From an uncultured Opitutia bacterium (GTDB lineage: Bacteria > Verrucomicrobiota > Verrucomicrobiia > Opitutales > Opitutaceae), in contig CAIMAQ010000023.1 in assembly GCA_903839035.1 (NCBI GenBank), positions 1-60,840 on the forward strand: DNA of 60,840 nt, given 5' to 3'. Below, piece after piece: positions 1-8,679 of the stretch; position 1 is the first letter of the stretch; each line of letters opens with the position of its first letter. Below the pieces are notes generated by a model that saw only the letters and a program-made list of their open reading frames with translations, had not been told where the DNA came from and made no database searches. Made by a program: the position numbers and the translations under genes.

Positions 1-965
1 GCCGCGGCGCTGACCGGCAGAAAGCGCCAGCCCTCCGACGTGCGCGCCAGTGCGCGGCCCGCGCCCATCACCAGCGACGCCGTGGACCACATGTTGCGCT
101 CGCCCGTCAGGACGTGATCCCAGGTGGGGCCGTGCCCGTAGTCCGCCAGCGCCCGGATGATGTCGCCGCGCGGCGACCCGGAGAACGCGTAATCGAGCCA
201 GGAGCGGAGTCCGGCCGGCAGATCGTGAAACAGGGTGGCCTGCGCCGCCTTCCAGTACGTGCCGCGCTCATGGGCGGGGTCGAACGCGCTGTGATCGGTC
301 CCGCACGGGTACCAATCAATCGGCAGCCCCGACCGCCACAACGCGATGAAGGCGGCCGGATCGAGTCCCACGTTCCACTCGCGCTTGGGTCCGCCGGTGG
401 CGCCGGCGTTGAGCAGCACGGTGCGGACCTTGGCCCGCAGCAGCGCCGGCTCGCGATTGAAGGCGGCGGCGAGCACGCGGCCCGAGCCGACGATCGAAAT
501 GGTCACGGGCCGGTCGCTGCGTTGCAGGACTGAGAGCAGCAAACCGATGCCGGCCTGCTCGGCGAGCGGACGGTCGAGCGCCGCATCACCCGGGTGGGCC
601 AGCGCGACGGTCGGACCCAACCCGGCGGGGAGGGCGCGACCCAGCAGGTGGGCCAGTTGCGCCACGGGCACGTAGCCCGGGTCCCGCGCGACGTCCCAGC
701 CCTCCGGCTTGGCGACGAGGAACTTTTGCGTCACATCGAGCACCACGCCCTGCAAGTCGTATTCCGGCAGGGCGGCAATCGTCGCGAGGTCCAGGTGGTC
801 ATCCGGATCCTGCGGCGGGTGGTAGAGGTCGGTGATGTGGACCAGCGGAATGCGACCGTCAGGCTTTGTGCCCACCGCGTCCGCCCCCAGCCGCCGTGGC
901 AAACTAGCCCCAGCCGCCAGGACCGCGATGGACTTAAGCGCATTCCGGCGCGTGATGTTCTTCAT
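1..965 (-). CDS. Tat-exported nucleoside-hydrolase-like protein, C-terminus cut by window edge
   Basis: The reading frame starts at the ATG at 965 and stays open to base 1, so the C-terminus is outside the window. The N-terminus (MKNITRRNALKSIAVLAAGA) has twin arginines followed by a hydrophobic stretch, as in Tat signal peptides. Next comes an HITDLYHPPQDPDDHLDL segment, whose Asp cluster resembles the metal/ribose site of inosine-uridine nucleoside hydrolases, and later a TISIVGSGRVLAAAF stretch typical of that fold. The inferred role is a periplasmic N-ribohydrolase or a related sugar-binding hydrolase. Substrate cannot be told, and the C-terminal part of the active site is not visible. 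Confidence 0.72.
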   Translation of the reverse strand, partial: MKNITRRNALKSIAVLAAGASLPRRLGADAVGTKPDGRIPLVHITDLYHPPQDPDDHLDLATIAALPEYDLQGVVLDVTQKFLVAKPEGWDVARDPGYVPVAQLAHLLGRALPAGLGPTVALAHPGDAALDRPLAEQAGIGLLLSVLQRSDRPVTISIVGSGRVLAAAFNREPALLRAKVRTVLLNAGATGGPKREWNVGLDPAAFIALWRSGLPIDWYPCGTDHSAFDPAHERGTYWKAAQATLFHDLPAGLRSWLDYAFSGSPRGDIIRALADYGHGPTWDHVLTGERNMWSTASLVMGAGRALARTSEGWRFLPVSAA

Positions 966-1101
966 GTCGGCACCGGTCGTGGGGTTGCGTCTGTGGTAAG
1001 TGGCCCCACCGAAGCGTCAACGCTCTGTGTCCAATAATTCAGGCTCAGGTCACGAAAGGAAGGCGCAAGGTGAGGCCCGCCCGTGTCTGCATTTGTCCCC
1101 A

Positions 1102-1992
1102 TCAGCGGGCGCCGGAGTGCTTTAGGGTCGTGCGGCAACGGGGATAGGTGGAGCAACCCCAGAACGAGCGGAAGTTGCCCTCACGCCAGACCATGGGTGC
1201 CTCGCACTTCGGGCAGTGGTGCTCGCTGGCATCAAGTACCTTGTCGAGCTGCTCGCCCGTCAAGCGGGCTACGGCGCGGCGTGCCAATTCCTCGCCGTCG
1301 ACCAGAGTGATGGAGTGACTCAGCGCGAATCCGGCGGCTGGCTTGGTCCACCCATTCAACGTGTAGATTGCACCGCAACTGACTTGGAAATGAGTCATAC
1401 TGCCCAGCATTTCCCGAATGACTTTTTCCTGGACGGTCCACGTTCGCCAGTGCTTGCACTGCACGAGGATTCGCTCGTTGCCCTTTACGGCGATCAAATC
1501 AACTCCACCATCAGGCTGGGCGCCGCCCTTGCGAGTGACCTCGTAGCCCTCGGTCCGCAGCAGGGCCGCGCAGAAACGCTCGAACTGGAACCAGTCAATT
1601 TCGCCGAGAGCCGTCAGTACCGACGCCGCAGTCCATGAAGGTGACGCTTGGTTAGCGCGGTTAGCCGCCGGCTGCCCCTGCCATCCAGAATTTGCTGACC
1701 CGGCAAAGGGTGTTCGAGGCGCTTGCTCTGGTTGAGGAGGCCTCGCCCAAGTCGTGGGATGAATGCCGGTTTGTGAGCGAGGAATCCACCACTTGCGGTA
1801 GATCACCCAACCGATAAAAACCAGCACCGCTAAGCCAGCTAGCCAAAGGACGATGCGGGCCAAAGCGCCAAGTATCGCGGCAAATCCGCCGAACCCACCG
1901 ACACCCAAGGCAATCATCATGATCAAGATGAAGGCCAGTTTGACGATCACTTCCACGCCATCTGTCTGTTGATTCCGTCTGCGTCGTGCCAT
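1102..1992 (-). CDS. Membrane-anchored Mrr-type restriction endonuclease-like protein with C4 zinc finger
   Basis: The 296-residue protein has a basic N-terminus and two hydrophobic segments (about residues 14-62). A Mrr_cat/PD-(D/E)xK nuclease domain follows (about 130-240), with GGVDLIAVKGNERILVQCKHW giving the D...QxK catalytic core. The C-terminus (CPKC...CSTYPRC) is a topoisomerase-type zinc ribbon. Homologous domain sets act on foreign or methylated DNA; the membrane anchor is an unusual addition also found in some uncharacterised Mrr-like proteins. It stands alone with no methyltransferase partner in the window, so a type IV-like (modification-dependent) or housekeeping role is more likely than classical restriction-modification. 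Base composition is less GC-rich than the window average. Confidence 0.82.
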   Translation of the reverse strand: MARRRRNQQTDGVEVIVKLAFILIMMIALGVGGFGGFAAILGALARIVLWLAGLAVLVFIGWVIYRKWWIPRSQTGIHPTTWARPPQPEQAPRTPFAGSANSGWQGQPAANRANQASPSWTAASVLTALGEIDWFQFERFCAALLRTEGYEVTRKGGAQPDGGVDLIAVKGNERILVQCKHWRTWTVQEKVIREMLGSMTHFQVSCGAIYTLNGWTKPAAGFALSHSITLVDGEELARRAVARLTGEQLDKVLDASEHHCPKCEAPMVWREGNFRSFWGCSTYPRCRTTLKHSGAR

Positions 1993-2130
1993 GGTGCCAG
2001 CAAATCGGACTGTGTGCCATTTGACAGGCTCAAATCTACCGGAAACTCGGTATCGGCGGCTCCTTTCGCCCGGCCTGCCGCAAGAAACGCAGCCTGACCC
2101 CGGTTGTTAGCTTCTGTATCAGCCCCCGAA

Positions 2131-2153
2131 CATGTCACTCAATAGGTGACATG
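2131..2153. repeat. Perfect 8-bp hairpin CATGTCAC...GTGACATG
   Basis: CATGTCAC and GTGACATG flank a 7-nt loop between the end of the HAD phosphatase gene and the start of the Mrr-like gene, both on the minus strand. There is no T tract, so it could be an operator for the nuclease gene or a transcript-end stem rather than a standard terminator. Confidence 0.45.
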
Positions 2154-2212
2154 CTGCTGGGTAGCCGTGAGAGGGGAAAGCCAGGCTCCCTACGCGGCAC
2201 CTTTTGAACCCT

Positions 2213-2725
2213 TCAACAGAGAGCAGAGCTGCGGGCGAGACGATCGAGGCGTTCAAGCCGGAGCGGTAGTCCCAGCAGGAAGAGTTTGGCGGAGGGGAAA
2301 TGCGGCGGTTCGAAGGCCGGGATCACCCACACCTGTTCAGGCGCGATGCCCAACGCCCGGATCTTCTCCCGCGTCGATTCGGCCGAGGGCGGCAGGTTGT
2401 CGATCAGGGCCGACGCCGGGCTCAGGTTCCGGCGGCAGTTCAGGATCATTGCGAAGCTGAAGATGGTGTGATCATCGAACCCCAGGGAGAAAAGTCGCGA
2501 AGCCTCGTGGGCGAAGCCGAAAAAGGCATTGGTGAAGAGAAACACCTGCCGGCCACCGGCCCGGCAGACGGACAGCAGTTCGTGCGCCTCCGGCCGCACG
2601 CAGACCTCATAGTCCCCGATCCGCCGGGAATTCCTGAGCGTTACCGGTCCGCCATCGGGAGTTTCGCGGGCATGAATCAGGGTTTCGTCGAGGTCGATGA
2701 AGAGGGGCGGTTTTTTCGGCTGCAT
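2213..2725 (-). CDS. HAD-superfamily phosphatase, FCP1/NIF-like
   Basis: A 170-residue protein that opens with MQPKKPPLFIDLDETLIHA. DLDET (residues 11-15) is the HAD nucleophile motif I (DxDxT) of the FCP1/NIF phosphatase branch; VFLFTNAFFGFA is motif II, and an IDNLPPS stretch near the C-terminus fits the acidic motif region. The ATG at 2725 was chosen because the 33 upstream in-frame residues are non-conserved and basic. In eukaryotes this branch dephosphorylates proteins; bacterial members are mostly uncharacterised, so the substrate is unknown. It is divergent from the DUF1643 gene. Confidence 0.75.
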   Translation of the reverse strand: MQPKKPPLFIDLDETLIHARETPDGGPVTLRNSRRIGDYEVCVRPEAHELLSVCRAGGRQVFLFTNAFFGFAHEASRLFSLGFDDHTIFSFAMILNCRRNLSPASALIDNLPPSAESTREKIRALGIAPEQVWVIPAFEPPHFPSAKLFLLGLPLRLERLDRLARSSALC

Positions 2726-2966
2726 CGCGCAGTATATCAGCCGTGTAAAGCCGCGCAGCGAAATTCTATGCCGCGTTATTGCCAAAGATGGTCGTGTACA
2801 GGAGCGGAACCATAGGCGCGGCATTACCGAGGGAGCCGACCCAAGGTACGCGACTTGGTTCGTAACCAGTACCGATGCTAAATCCCAAAGCCTTAGAACT
2901 TTGACTGCTCGAGCTTCATTTTCGCTATCGTCTTAGCCGGCCCGCTGACCCGATGATCATCCAACT

Positions 2967-3449
2967 GTGATAAACGAATGCCAGTTTTCGCCCTGTCGAC
3001 GTTGGCGCTACACGCTGCTTCATAGGTTGAAAGCGCGTCACAAAGGAGAGCGTCTCATCATGTGGATCGGGCTCAATCCCTCTACTGCGGACGAAAACCA
3101 GCTTGATCCCACCTTGAGACGGATCGCGGCCTTCTCGAAACGTGAAAATTTTGATGGGTTTATCATGACCAACCTCTTTGCTTGGCGCGACACGACACCT
3201 TCGGGAATGAAAGCGGCGGTAGACCCGATCGGCCGTCTCAACGATCACTGGATCCAAGAGTCGGCGAAACAGTGCGATACTGTGGTCGCTGCGTGGGGCG
3301 CATCGGGAAGTCATTTAACCCGGGATGTCGCGGTCATGAGTCTTCTGGCCGTAGCGCGGACTGTATGTCTCGGACTAACCAAGAGTCGCCAACCTCGCCA
3401 CCCACTCTACGTCAAGGGCACACAGAAATTCGTATCTTTTCCTGACTAA
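2967..3449 (+). CDS. DUF1643 family protein
   Basis: A 160-residue protein with GTG start. It shows the hallmarks of DUF1643: the RWRYTLLHRL opening, the WIGLNPSTADENQLDPT block (about residues 33-49), TNLFAWRDTTP, and CLGLTKSRQPRHPLYV at the end. No member has a firmly established function that I can name. DUF1643 genes are common in phage and accessory regions. This one sits in DNA with visibly lower GC and a different codon style from the flanking chromosome, next to an Mrr-like nuclease, which suggests horizontal acquisition. A start at the internal ATG at 3060 would remove conserved sequence and is disfavoured. Confidence 0.8.
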   Translation: MINECQFSPCRRWRYTLLHRLKARHKGERLIMWIGLNPSTADENQLDPTLRRIAAFSKRENFDGFIMTNLFAWRDTTPSGMKAAVDPIGRLNDHWIQESAKQCDTVVAAWGASGSHLTRDVAVMSLLAVARTVCLGLTKSRQPRHPLYVKGTQKFVSFPD

Positions 3450-3520
3450 ATCCTGCCGTTTCAGACGTCGAATTCCTGAACATAGGTTATGTCGACGCAC
3501 GTCGAGCAGGTCAGACTTCC

Positions 3521-5221
3521 TTACCTAGCGGCCGTGTGAACCGGCTCCTGATGGGTCGCATCGTGGAGGAAGGACTCGAAGTCGGCCTTAAACTTAACCC
3601 GCGAATCGCGGTGGATATACAGCATGTGGCCGGCTTCGTAGTAGGAGAAGCGGAGGTTGGCGCGGATGCTGGGCTCCAGGTTCATGCCGGCGACGACGGT
3701 TTCGGCGGCGAAGAAGGGGGTGGCGAGGTCGTAGTAGCTGCAGGTGACCCAGATCTTGAGGTAGGGATTGCGGGTCATCGCCTTGCGGAGGGCGTCGGCG
3801 GTGTTCGGGGGGCCTTCGCTCGAGTCGCCGAAGTTCCAGGGGCTCACGTCCCAGGTCGTCTCGTAGGGGAGGTCGGTCTCGAACTTCAGCTCGCGGTGGA
3901 TGTAGTCGTTGAAGGCGGCCGTCAGCGGGCCGGTCACGGCTTCGTCGCTGGGGTCCCACTCGTTGTAGCCGGCGTCCGTGCCGGGTTCGTAGCGGGGGCC
4001 GGTGAAGCGGCTGTCGTAGCGGCCGAGGAGCTTGTCCTCGTCCCGGAGGAGCGCGGAGAAGAACAGGCTGTCCGACACGCGGAGCTTGCGCTGCAGGTAG
4101 TACTTGGCGGGCAGGCCGGTCAGGCGGCTGAGTTCGGCGGCGACGCGCGTTTTCTCGGCGGCGGGGAGGGTGTCACCCTTGGCGAGCGCGAGCAGGTAGT
4201 CGTTGCCGGCGAAGGTGCGGGCGAGGTCGGCGATCTCGACGACGGACTTGGCCTGGAGGTCGGGGGCGAGTTTTTTGTGGTACCACGCGGTCGTGGCGTA
4301 GCCGGGCAGGAAGCCGATGTAGGGGAGGTTGTTCTGCGGGGTGAAGTCGAAGCTGCCGTAGTTGAGCGCGGAGGAGACGAGGATAATGCCGTTGAGGCAG
4401 AGGCCGTAGCGGGTCTGCAGGTAGTCGGAGAGGCCGGCGGCGCGGACAGTGCCGTAGCTTTCGCCGAGGACGATCTTCGGGGAGAGCCAGCGGGCGTTGC
4501 GCGAGGTGTAGAGGCGGATGAAGTCGCCGACGGCGGCGAGGTCCTCCTTCAGGCCGTGGTACTGGGCGGGGTTTTCCTTCGGCAGGGTGCGGCTGTAGCC
4601 GGTGGAGACGGGGTCAATGAAGACGAGGTCGGTGTGGTCGAGCCAGGTGGACTCGTTGTCCACGAGCTGGTACGGCGGCGGCGGGGCCTCGCCCTCGTCG
4701 GTGAGCTTGGCGCGGCGCGGGGCCATGGAGCCCATGTGGAGCCAGACGGAGGACGAGCCGGGCCCGCCGTTGAAGCAGAACGTGACGGGGCGCGTGGCGG
4801 GGTCGGTGACGTCGTCGAGGGTGTAGGCGACGAAGAAGACGCGGGCTTTGGATTTCAAACCGTCTTTCGACGGTTTGGCGTCTTCCTTGGAATCGGAGGG
4901 GGCCGGTCCCGCGGTCGCGGGACCAGTCGCGCCCGGCGCTCCTGGGACTAGAGGCTTACCTTCTTCCTCCTTGAGGACCATGTAGCCGGTGGTGGCGTGG
5001 TATTTGATGACCTGGCCGTTGACGGTGATGGAGTGGGCGGTGACGACGGGGAGCGGGTCGGCGTCGGGGGACTCGGCGTCTTTGTCCGACTTGTCGGAGG
5101 ACTTGGTGTCGATCTTGGTCTCGGTCTTGGATTCGACTTTTACGTCAGCGCGTCCAGCGGGAACAAGCGACAGAGCGAAAGTAAGACCCAGAATAACCAA
5201 GAGGTGGGTGAGTTTCGGCAT
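3521..5221 (-). CDS. Secreted S10-family serine carboxypeptidase
   Basis: A 566-residue protein. Residues 1-25 are a Sec signal peptide ending PAGRA, followed by a Lys/Asp/Ser-rich low-complexity stretch (26-55) and a Pro/Ala/Gly linker (about 91-120). The peptidase S10 domain has FCFNGGPGSSS (149-158, oxyanion region), GESYG with the nucleophile Ser255, an Asp in CSYYDLATPF and a His in AGHMLYIH near the C-terminus, so the Ser-Asp-His triad looks intact. It should release C-terminal residues from peptides in the periplasm or outside the cell. It is transcribed alone, downstream of nothing obvious; a repeat-rich gap separates it from fabV. Confidence 0.9.
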   Translation of the reverse strand: MPKLTHLLVILGLTFALSLVPAGRADVKVESKTETKIDTKSSDKSDKDAESPDADPLPVVTAHSITVNGQVIKYHATTGYMVLKEEEGKPLVPGAPGATGPATAGPAPSDSKEDAKPSKDGLKSKARVFFVAYTLDDVTDPATRPVTFCFNGGPGSSSVWLHMGSMAPRRAKLTDEGEAPPPPYQLVDNESTWLDHTDLVFIDPVSTGYSRTLPKENPAQYHGLKEDLAAVGDFIRLYTSRNARWLSPKIVLGESYGTVRAAGLSDYLQTRYGLCLNGIILVSSALNYGSFDFTPQNNLPYIGFLPGYATTAWYHKKLAPDLQAKSVVEIADLARTFAGNDYLLALAKGDTLPAAEKTRVAAELSRLTGLPAKYYLQRKLRVSDSLFFSALLRDEDKLLGRYDSRFTGPRYEPGTDAGYNEWDPSDEAVTGPLTAAFNDYIHRELKFETDLPYETTWDVSPWNFGDSSEGPPNTADALRKAMTRNPYLKIWVTCSYYDLATPFFAAETVVAGMNLEPSIRANLRFSYYEAGHMLYIHRDSRVKFKADFESFLHDATHQEPVHTAAR

Positions 5222-5345
5222 TGGGCGAGACTGGCGGCCGCGGTTGGTCGCTCAAGGAGATTGAGGCCAACGGCGCGAATACTGGGCCAAGCGGAGCGAA
5301 ATAGTGGGCCAGTCGAAATTTAACCACGAAGGGAGCCCTCGGAGT

Positions 5346-5485
5346 TTATCGCTAAAGCGCGGAAACGCGGAGGGGTGGAAAAGGCGGGGAATCGAGCGTA
5401 CGGATGGATTGCCACGTCGTGCTGCTGGCACTCCTCGCAACGACAATCTTCCCGGTATTTCCGCTCCTCCGCTCTTCCGCGATAA
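5346..5485. repeat. Composite palindromic repeat, copy 1 (A-B-A')
   Basis: This element fills most of the 312-base gap between the S10 peptidase and fabV. Arm A (5346-5390) reads ATCGCTAAAGCGCGGAAACG and on through GGAGGGGTGGAAAAGGCGGGG. Core B (5406-5448) starts GGATTGCCACGTCG and ends TCGCAACGACAATC, itself a weak palindrome. Arm A' (5449-5485) is the reverse complement of A (CCGGTATTTCCGCTCCTCCG...CCGCGATAA). The rest of the gap holds a 17-bp word, GCTGACGGCTGACCGCT (5497-5513), which recurs exactly at 9719-9735. Confidence 0.85.
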
Positions 5486-5515
5486 ACGGATTGGAGGCTG
5501 ACGGCTGACCGCTCT

Positions 5516-5540
5516 GATCTGAGCGCACCGCGCTCAGATC
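5516..5540. repeat. Perfect 11-bp hairpin overlapping the fabV stop codon
   Basis: GATCTGAGCGC and GCGCTCAGATC flank a 3-nt loop. The fabV stop codon (5534-5536 on the minus strand) lies inside one arm. There is no T tract. The core TGAGCGC-nnn-GCGCTCA is shared with the hairpin at the end of sufT (19814-19836), differing only in the loop. Confidence 0.8.
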
Positions 5541-6721
5541 ATCGGCACATGCGGCTCGACTTCGGCGTCGTAGTCCACGCCGGCGAGGCCGAAGCCGAAG
5601 TTCTTGAGGAACTCGACCCGGTAGCCGGCGATGTCGGTGGTCTGCTCGAGATTTTCCGTGGTGACGGTGGGCCAGATCTCACGGACCGCGGCCTGGATCT
5701 CGGGTATCATCTCGAGGTCGTCCACGCGGACGCGTCCGCCGGAGTCGAGGGTCAGCGACTTGCCGTTGTAGAGCTGCGTGGCGAAGAGCCGCTGCATCTG
5801 CTCGATGCAGCCCTCGTGTGTGCCGCGGGCCTTCATGAGCTTGTAGAGGATGGAAATGTAGAGCGGGACGACGGGGATGGCGGAGCTGGCCTGGGTGACG
5901 AGGGCCTTGTTGACGGAGATGAAGGCGCGGCCGCCGCCGAGGGCCTTGAGGGAGGCGTCGATGCTGCTGCCGGCGCGCTCAAGGTCGTTCTTGGCGAGGC
6001 CGATGGTGCCGTTCTTGTAGATGGCCCAGGTGACCTCGGGCCCGATGTAGGAATAGGCGACGGATGTGGCGCCGGGGGCGAGGAGGTTGGCGTCGCGCAG
6101 GGCGTTCATCCACATCTCCCAGTCTTCGCCGCCCATGACGGCGGCGGTGTCGGCGACTTCGGCCTCGATGGCAGGTTCGATGGTGACCTCGCTGACGATG
6201 CCCTTGTCAGTGTCGACCGTCTTGTTGGTGTAGGGGGCGCCGACGGGCTTGAGGCAGGACTTGTGCACGACGCCGGTGCGCGGGTGGGTGCGGCGGGGGG
6301 CGGCGAGCGAGTAGATGACGAGATCAACCTGGCCCATGTCGGCGCGGATGAGGTTGAGGGCCTGCTGCTTGATCTCATCGGTGAACGCGTCCCCCATGAT
6401 GTTCTTGGCGTAGAGGCCGGCGGCGCGGGCGGCGTTGGTGAAGGCGATGCTGTTGTACCAGCCCGGGGTGGCGGGGCGGCCCTCCTCGGAGGGGCGCTCG
6501 AAGAAGATGCCGAGCGTGGCGGCACCGGACCCGAAGGCGGCGGTGATGCGCGAGGCGAGGCCGTAGCCGGTGGAGGCGCCGATCACCAGGACCTTCTTGG
6601 GGCCGGGCTTGATGGGGCCCTTGGCCTTCACGTAGTCGATCCACTCTTGGACATGAGCGGCGCAGCCGGTGGGGTGGGCGGTGACGCAAACAAAGCCACG
6701 AACCTTGGGTTTGATGATCAT
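5534..6721 (-). CDS. fabV: Trans-2-enoyl-ACP/CoA reductase FabV
   Basis: A 395-residue protein, the usual FabV length. It catalyses the last, NADH-dependent step of each fatty-acid elongation cycle. VLVIGASTGYGLASRI (about 44-59) is the nucleotide-binding loop, and Tyr235 with Lys244 (YKNGTIGLAK) forms the Y-x8-K catalytic pair that separates FabV from FabI (Y-x6-K). The start MIIKPKVRGF at 6721 matches the family; a 67-residue upstream extension of the frame is derived from the dispersed repeat at 6826-6920 and was excluded. The gene ends inside a perfect hairpin. FabV enzymes are typically insensitive to triclosan. Confidence 0.95.
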   Translation of the reverse strand: MIIKPKVRGFVCVTAHPTGCAAHVQEWIDYVKAKGPIKPGPKKVLVIGASTGYGLASRITAAFGSGAATLGIFFERPSEEGRPATPGWYNSIAFTNAARAAGLYAKNIMGDAFTDEIKQQALNLIRADMGQVDLVIYSLAAPRRTHPRTGVVHKSCLKPVGAPYTNKTVDTDKGIVSEVTIEPAIEAEVADTAAVMGGEDWEMWMNALRDANLLAPGATSVAYSYIGPEVTWAIYKNGTIGLAKNDLERAGSSIDASLKALGGGRAFISVNKALVTQASSAIPVVPLYISILYKLMKARGTHEGCIEQMQRLFATQLYNGKSLTLDSGGRVRVDDLEMIPEIQAAVREIWPTVTTENLEQTTDIAGYRVEFLKNFGFGLAGVDYDAEVEPHVPMI

Positions 6722-6825
6722 GCGGCGGACAGGTTCCCCGGGGAGGGAACAAGGGGCAAGATTCAAAAAAGTAAGAAGGAAGAAGGAAGAACTAAGAAAT
6801 GACGGAATCATCCAACGCCCAAGGC

Positions 6826-6920
6826 CGATCGCGAAAGCACGGAGGGGCGGAAAAGGCAGGGAATCGAGCCGGCTGACGGATTGCCACGTCGCACCGGCGG
6901 TGCTCCTCGCAATGACAATC
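6826..6920. repeat. Composite palindromic repeat, copy 2 (A-B)
   Basis: Arm A (6826-6861, CGATCGCGAAAGCACGGAGG, then GGCGGAAAAGGCAGGG) is followed by core B (6878-6920: GGATTGCCACGTCGCACC ... CTCGCAATGACAATC). Purine-rich words (GAAGGAAGAAGGAAGA at 6776-6791) lie on one side and a pyrimidine-rich complement (CTTCAATCTTCCTTCC, about 6949-6964) on the other, in place of a clear A' arm. Located upstream of fabV and downstream of the anti-sigma gene. Confidence 0.8.
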
Positions 6921-6992
6921 AAGGGGGAAATCGCAAGCCGTCTGACTTCTTCAATCTTCCTTCCTGTTTCTGCCTTCGCGCCGTCGCGGTGC

Positions 6993-7841
6993 TCACTGGC
7001 TCAGCAGCACCATCGGGCCCTCGGCCTTGGGGACGCCGCCCTTGCGCTCGAGGCTGACGGCGAACTTGGCGACGGAGTTGACAGGGCGGTTGGCCTTGAA
7101 GGTGACGTGGGCGACACCGGTGGACGGATCCACGCGGAAGACGCCACCGTCCACTGGGATCGCGTACTGCGGGTCCACGAGCCAGAGCTGGTAATCCTTG
7201 TCGGGGGCGAGGGCGGGGAGTTTCTCGACGGTGAGGACGCCCTCCTGCTTGGCGGGATTCCAGACGGCGACGGCGAGGGCCTGCGGGGAGTTGCCGAGGA
7301 GGGAGGCGAGGGTGGAGATCTTGAACTGGGCGAGATCGCCCTCGGACTTGAGCTGTCGGTCGAGGGCGGCGAGCTGCTCGGTCATGGCGCTCAACTGGTG
7401 GCCGGCGATGAGGCGCTCGGCCTCGAGCTGGTTGCGGGCGCTCCGGAGCTCGAATTCGGCGAGCGCCTGCTGGTCGCGCAGCGTGGCGGCCTCGAAACGG
7501 CTGCCCAGGTAGAGCTGGCCGAGCCAGGCGCACGCAATGGTGAGAGACGCGGCGGCGGCCCACGGGAGCCAGACGGGCGTGCGGAACGGCAGGACGTTGG
7601 ATTGCTTGCGCCAGGCAGCGGCGGTGTCGAGGCGGTCGAGCAGGCGGGCGCGCAGTTCGGGCGAAGGGGCGGCGTCGGAGGCGGTGAAGGCGAGCTGGGC
7701 GGACGACTCGCGGAGTTCGCGTACGAGCTGGGCGGACGCGGGGTCGCGGGCGAGCTTCTGTTCGAAGGCGGCAAGCTCGGCGCCCTCGAGCAGGCCGAGG
7801 ACGTAGAGGGAGGCGAATTCCTCGAAGGTTTCGTCAATCAT
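6993..7841 (-). CDS. Anti-sigma factor, RskA-like
   Basis: A 282-residue protein. The N-terminal domain (MIDETFEEFASLYVLGLLEG..., about 1-70) matches the RskA/anti-sigma-K N-terminal helix bundle and lacks the HxxxCxxC zinc site of other anti-sigma factors. One transmembrane helix follows (WLPWAAAASLTIACAWLGQ, about 95-115), then a coiled-coil stretch and a periplasmic RskA C-terminal domain. It should hold the adjacent ECF sigma factor at the membrane until an envelope signal releases it. Its start overlaps the sigma gene by 8 nt, so the pair is translationally coupled. Confidence 0.88.
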   Translation of the reverse strand: MIDETFEEFASLYVLGLLEGAELAAFEQKLARDPASAQLVRELRESSAQLAFTASDAAPSPELRARLLDRLDTAAAWRKQSNVLPFRTPVWLPWAAAASLTIACAWLGQLYLGSRFEAATLRDQQALAEFELRSARNQLEAERLIAGHQLSAMTEQLAALDRQLKSEGDLAQFKISTLASLLGNSPQALAVAVWNPAKQEGVLTVEKLPALAPDKDYQLWLVDPQYAIPVDGGVFRVDPSTGVAHVTFKANRPVNSVAKFAVSLERKGGVPKAEGPMVLLSQ

Positions 7842-8514
7842 GGCGGCCTCCCAGGGTGTCGCGGAGCCGGAGCAGGCCGCGGCGGATGCGGGCCTTCACG
7901 GTGCCGAGGGGTTCACGGAGCTTTTCGGCGATCTCCTGCTGCGTGAGGCCGGAGAAGAAGGCGAGTTCGACGGCGCGCTGCTGGTCGGCGGGAAGCGCGG
8001 CGACGGCGGCGCGAACGGCGCCGGCCTGCTCCTTGAGCATGAGGCCGTCGGCGGAGTCGGGACCGGTGCCGGAAGGCTGCGTGCCAGCGTCCTCGGCGGT
8101 GGTCTCGGCGAGGAGTTCGCTGCGGCGCTTGCGCATGCGGACGCGGTCAATGGCGCGGTTGCGGGTGAGGGTGACGGCCCAGGCGAAGGCGGAGCCGCGG
8201 CCGGATTCGAAGGCGGCGGCTTTTTCCCAGAGGGCGAGGAAGACGTCCTGGACGATGTCCTCGGCCTCGGCGGAGTTGTGGAGGATACGCAGGGCGGTGG
8301 CGAAAAGCGGGCGGGAGAAACGGTCGTAGAGCTGGGCGAACGCCTCGCGGTCGCTGCGGCCCATGCGGCGCATGAGCTCGGCATCGAAGTGGGCGCGCTC
8401 GGCGGCGGCCACGGACTCGGGAGTGCTGCCGGCCGGGTTCATGCGGGCAAAAACGTCCCCCCACGCCGGTTGCACGGCGAAGTCACCGGACCAGCAAGGT
8501 GTGAGGGTGGACAT
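7834..8514 (-). CDS. ECF RNA polymerase sigma factor (SigK/SigL-like)
   Basis: A 226-residue protein. Sigma region 2 covers about 55-125 (FAQLYDRFSRPLFATALRIL, with AEDIVQDVFLALW as the core-binding/-10 recognition part) and region 4 about 165-220 (LPADQQRAVELAFFSGLTQQ, then EIAEKL and GTVKARIRRG as the helix-turn-helix). It directs RNA polymerase to an unknown regulon under control of the RskA-like protein. An internal ATG (residue 25) is an alternative start because the first 24 residues are not obviously conserved. It is the only dedicated regulator near the exosortase locus, but a link to that locus is only positional. Confidence 0.9.
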   Translation of the reverse strand: MSTLTPCWSGDFAVQPAWGDVFARMNPAGSTPESVAAAERAHFDAELMRRMGRSDREAFAQLYDRFSRPLFATALRILHNSAEAEDIVQDVFLALWEKAAAFESGRGSAFAWAVTLTRNRAIDRVRMRKRRSELLAETTAEDAGTQPSGTGPDSADGLMLKEQAGAVRAAVAALPADQQRAVELAFFSGLTQQEIAEKLREPLGTVKARIRRGLLRLRDTLGGRHD

Positions 8515-8679
8515 TCAGATATCATACGCGTGACCGGAAGCTTGGGATGCGGGGATGGTCGGGATTAGGGCGGGGGAAGCAAATGGAATTGGCGGAGGAT
8601 GATGGCGATGGGTGATAGGAGCTGGGACCTATGGGGCCTATGGGAGGGGACCGGAGGGAGTGGTGGAACGACCACGGAT

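Noticed and set aside
3536-4951. 471-codon open frame on the strand opposite the S10 peptidase
   Set aside because: It is a GC-driven shadow frame, with low-complexity Gly/Val/Glu composition; the opposite strand has a complete catalytic triad.
6722-6922. 67-residue N-terminal extension of FabV (MIVIARSTAGATWQSV...)
   Set aside because: The extension is translated from a dispersed intergenic repeat; the FabV family starts at MIIKPKVRGF.
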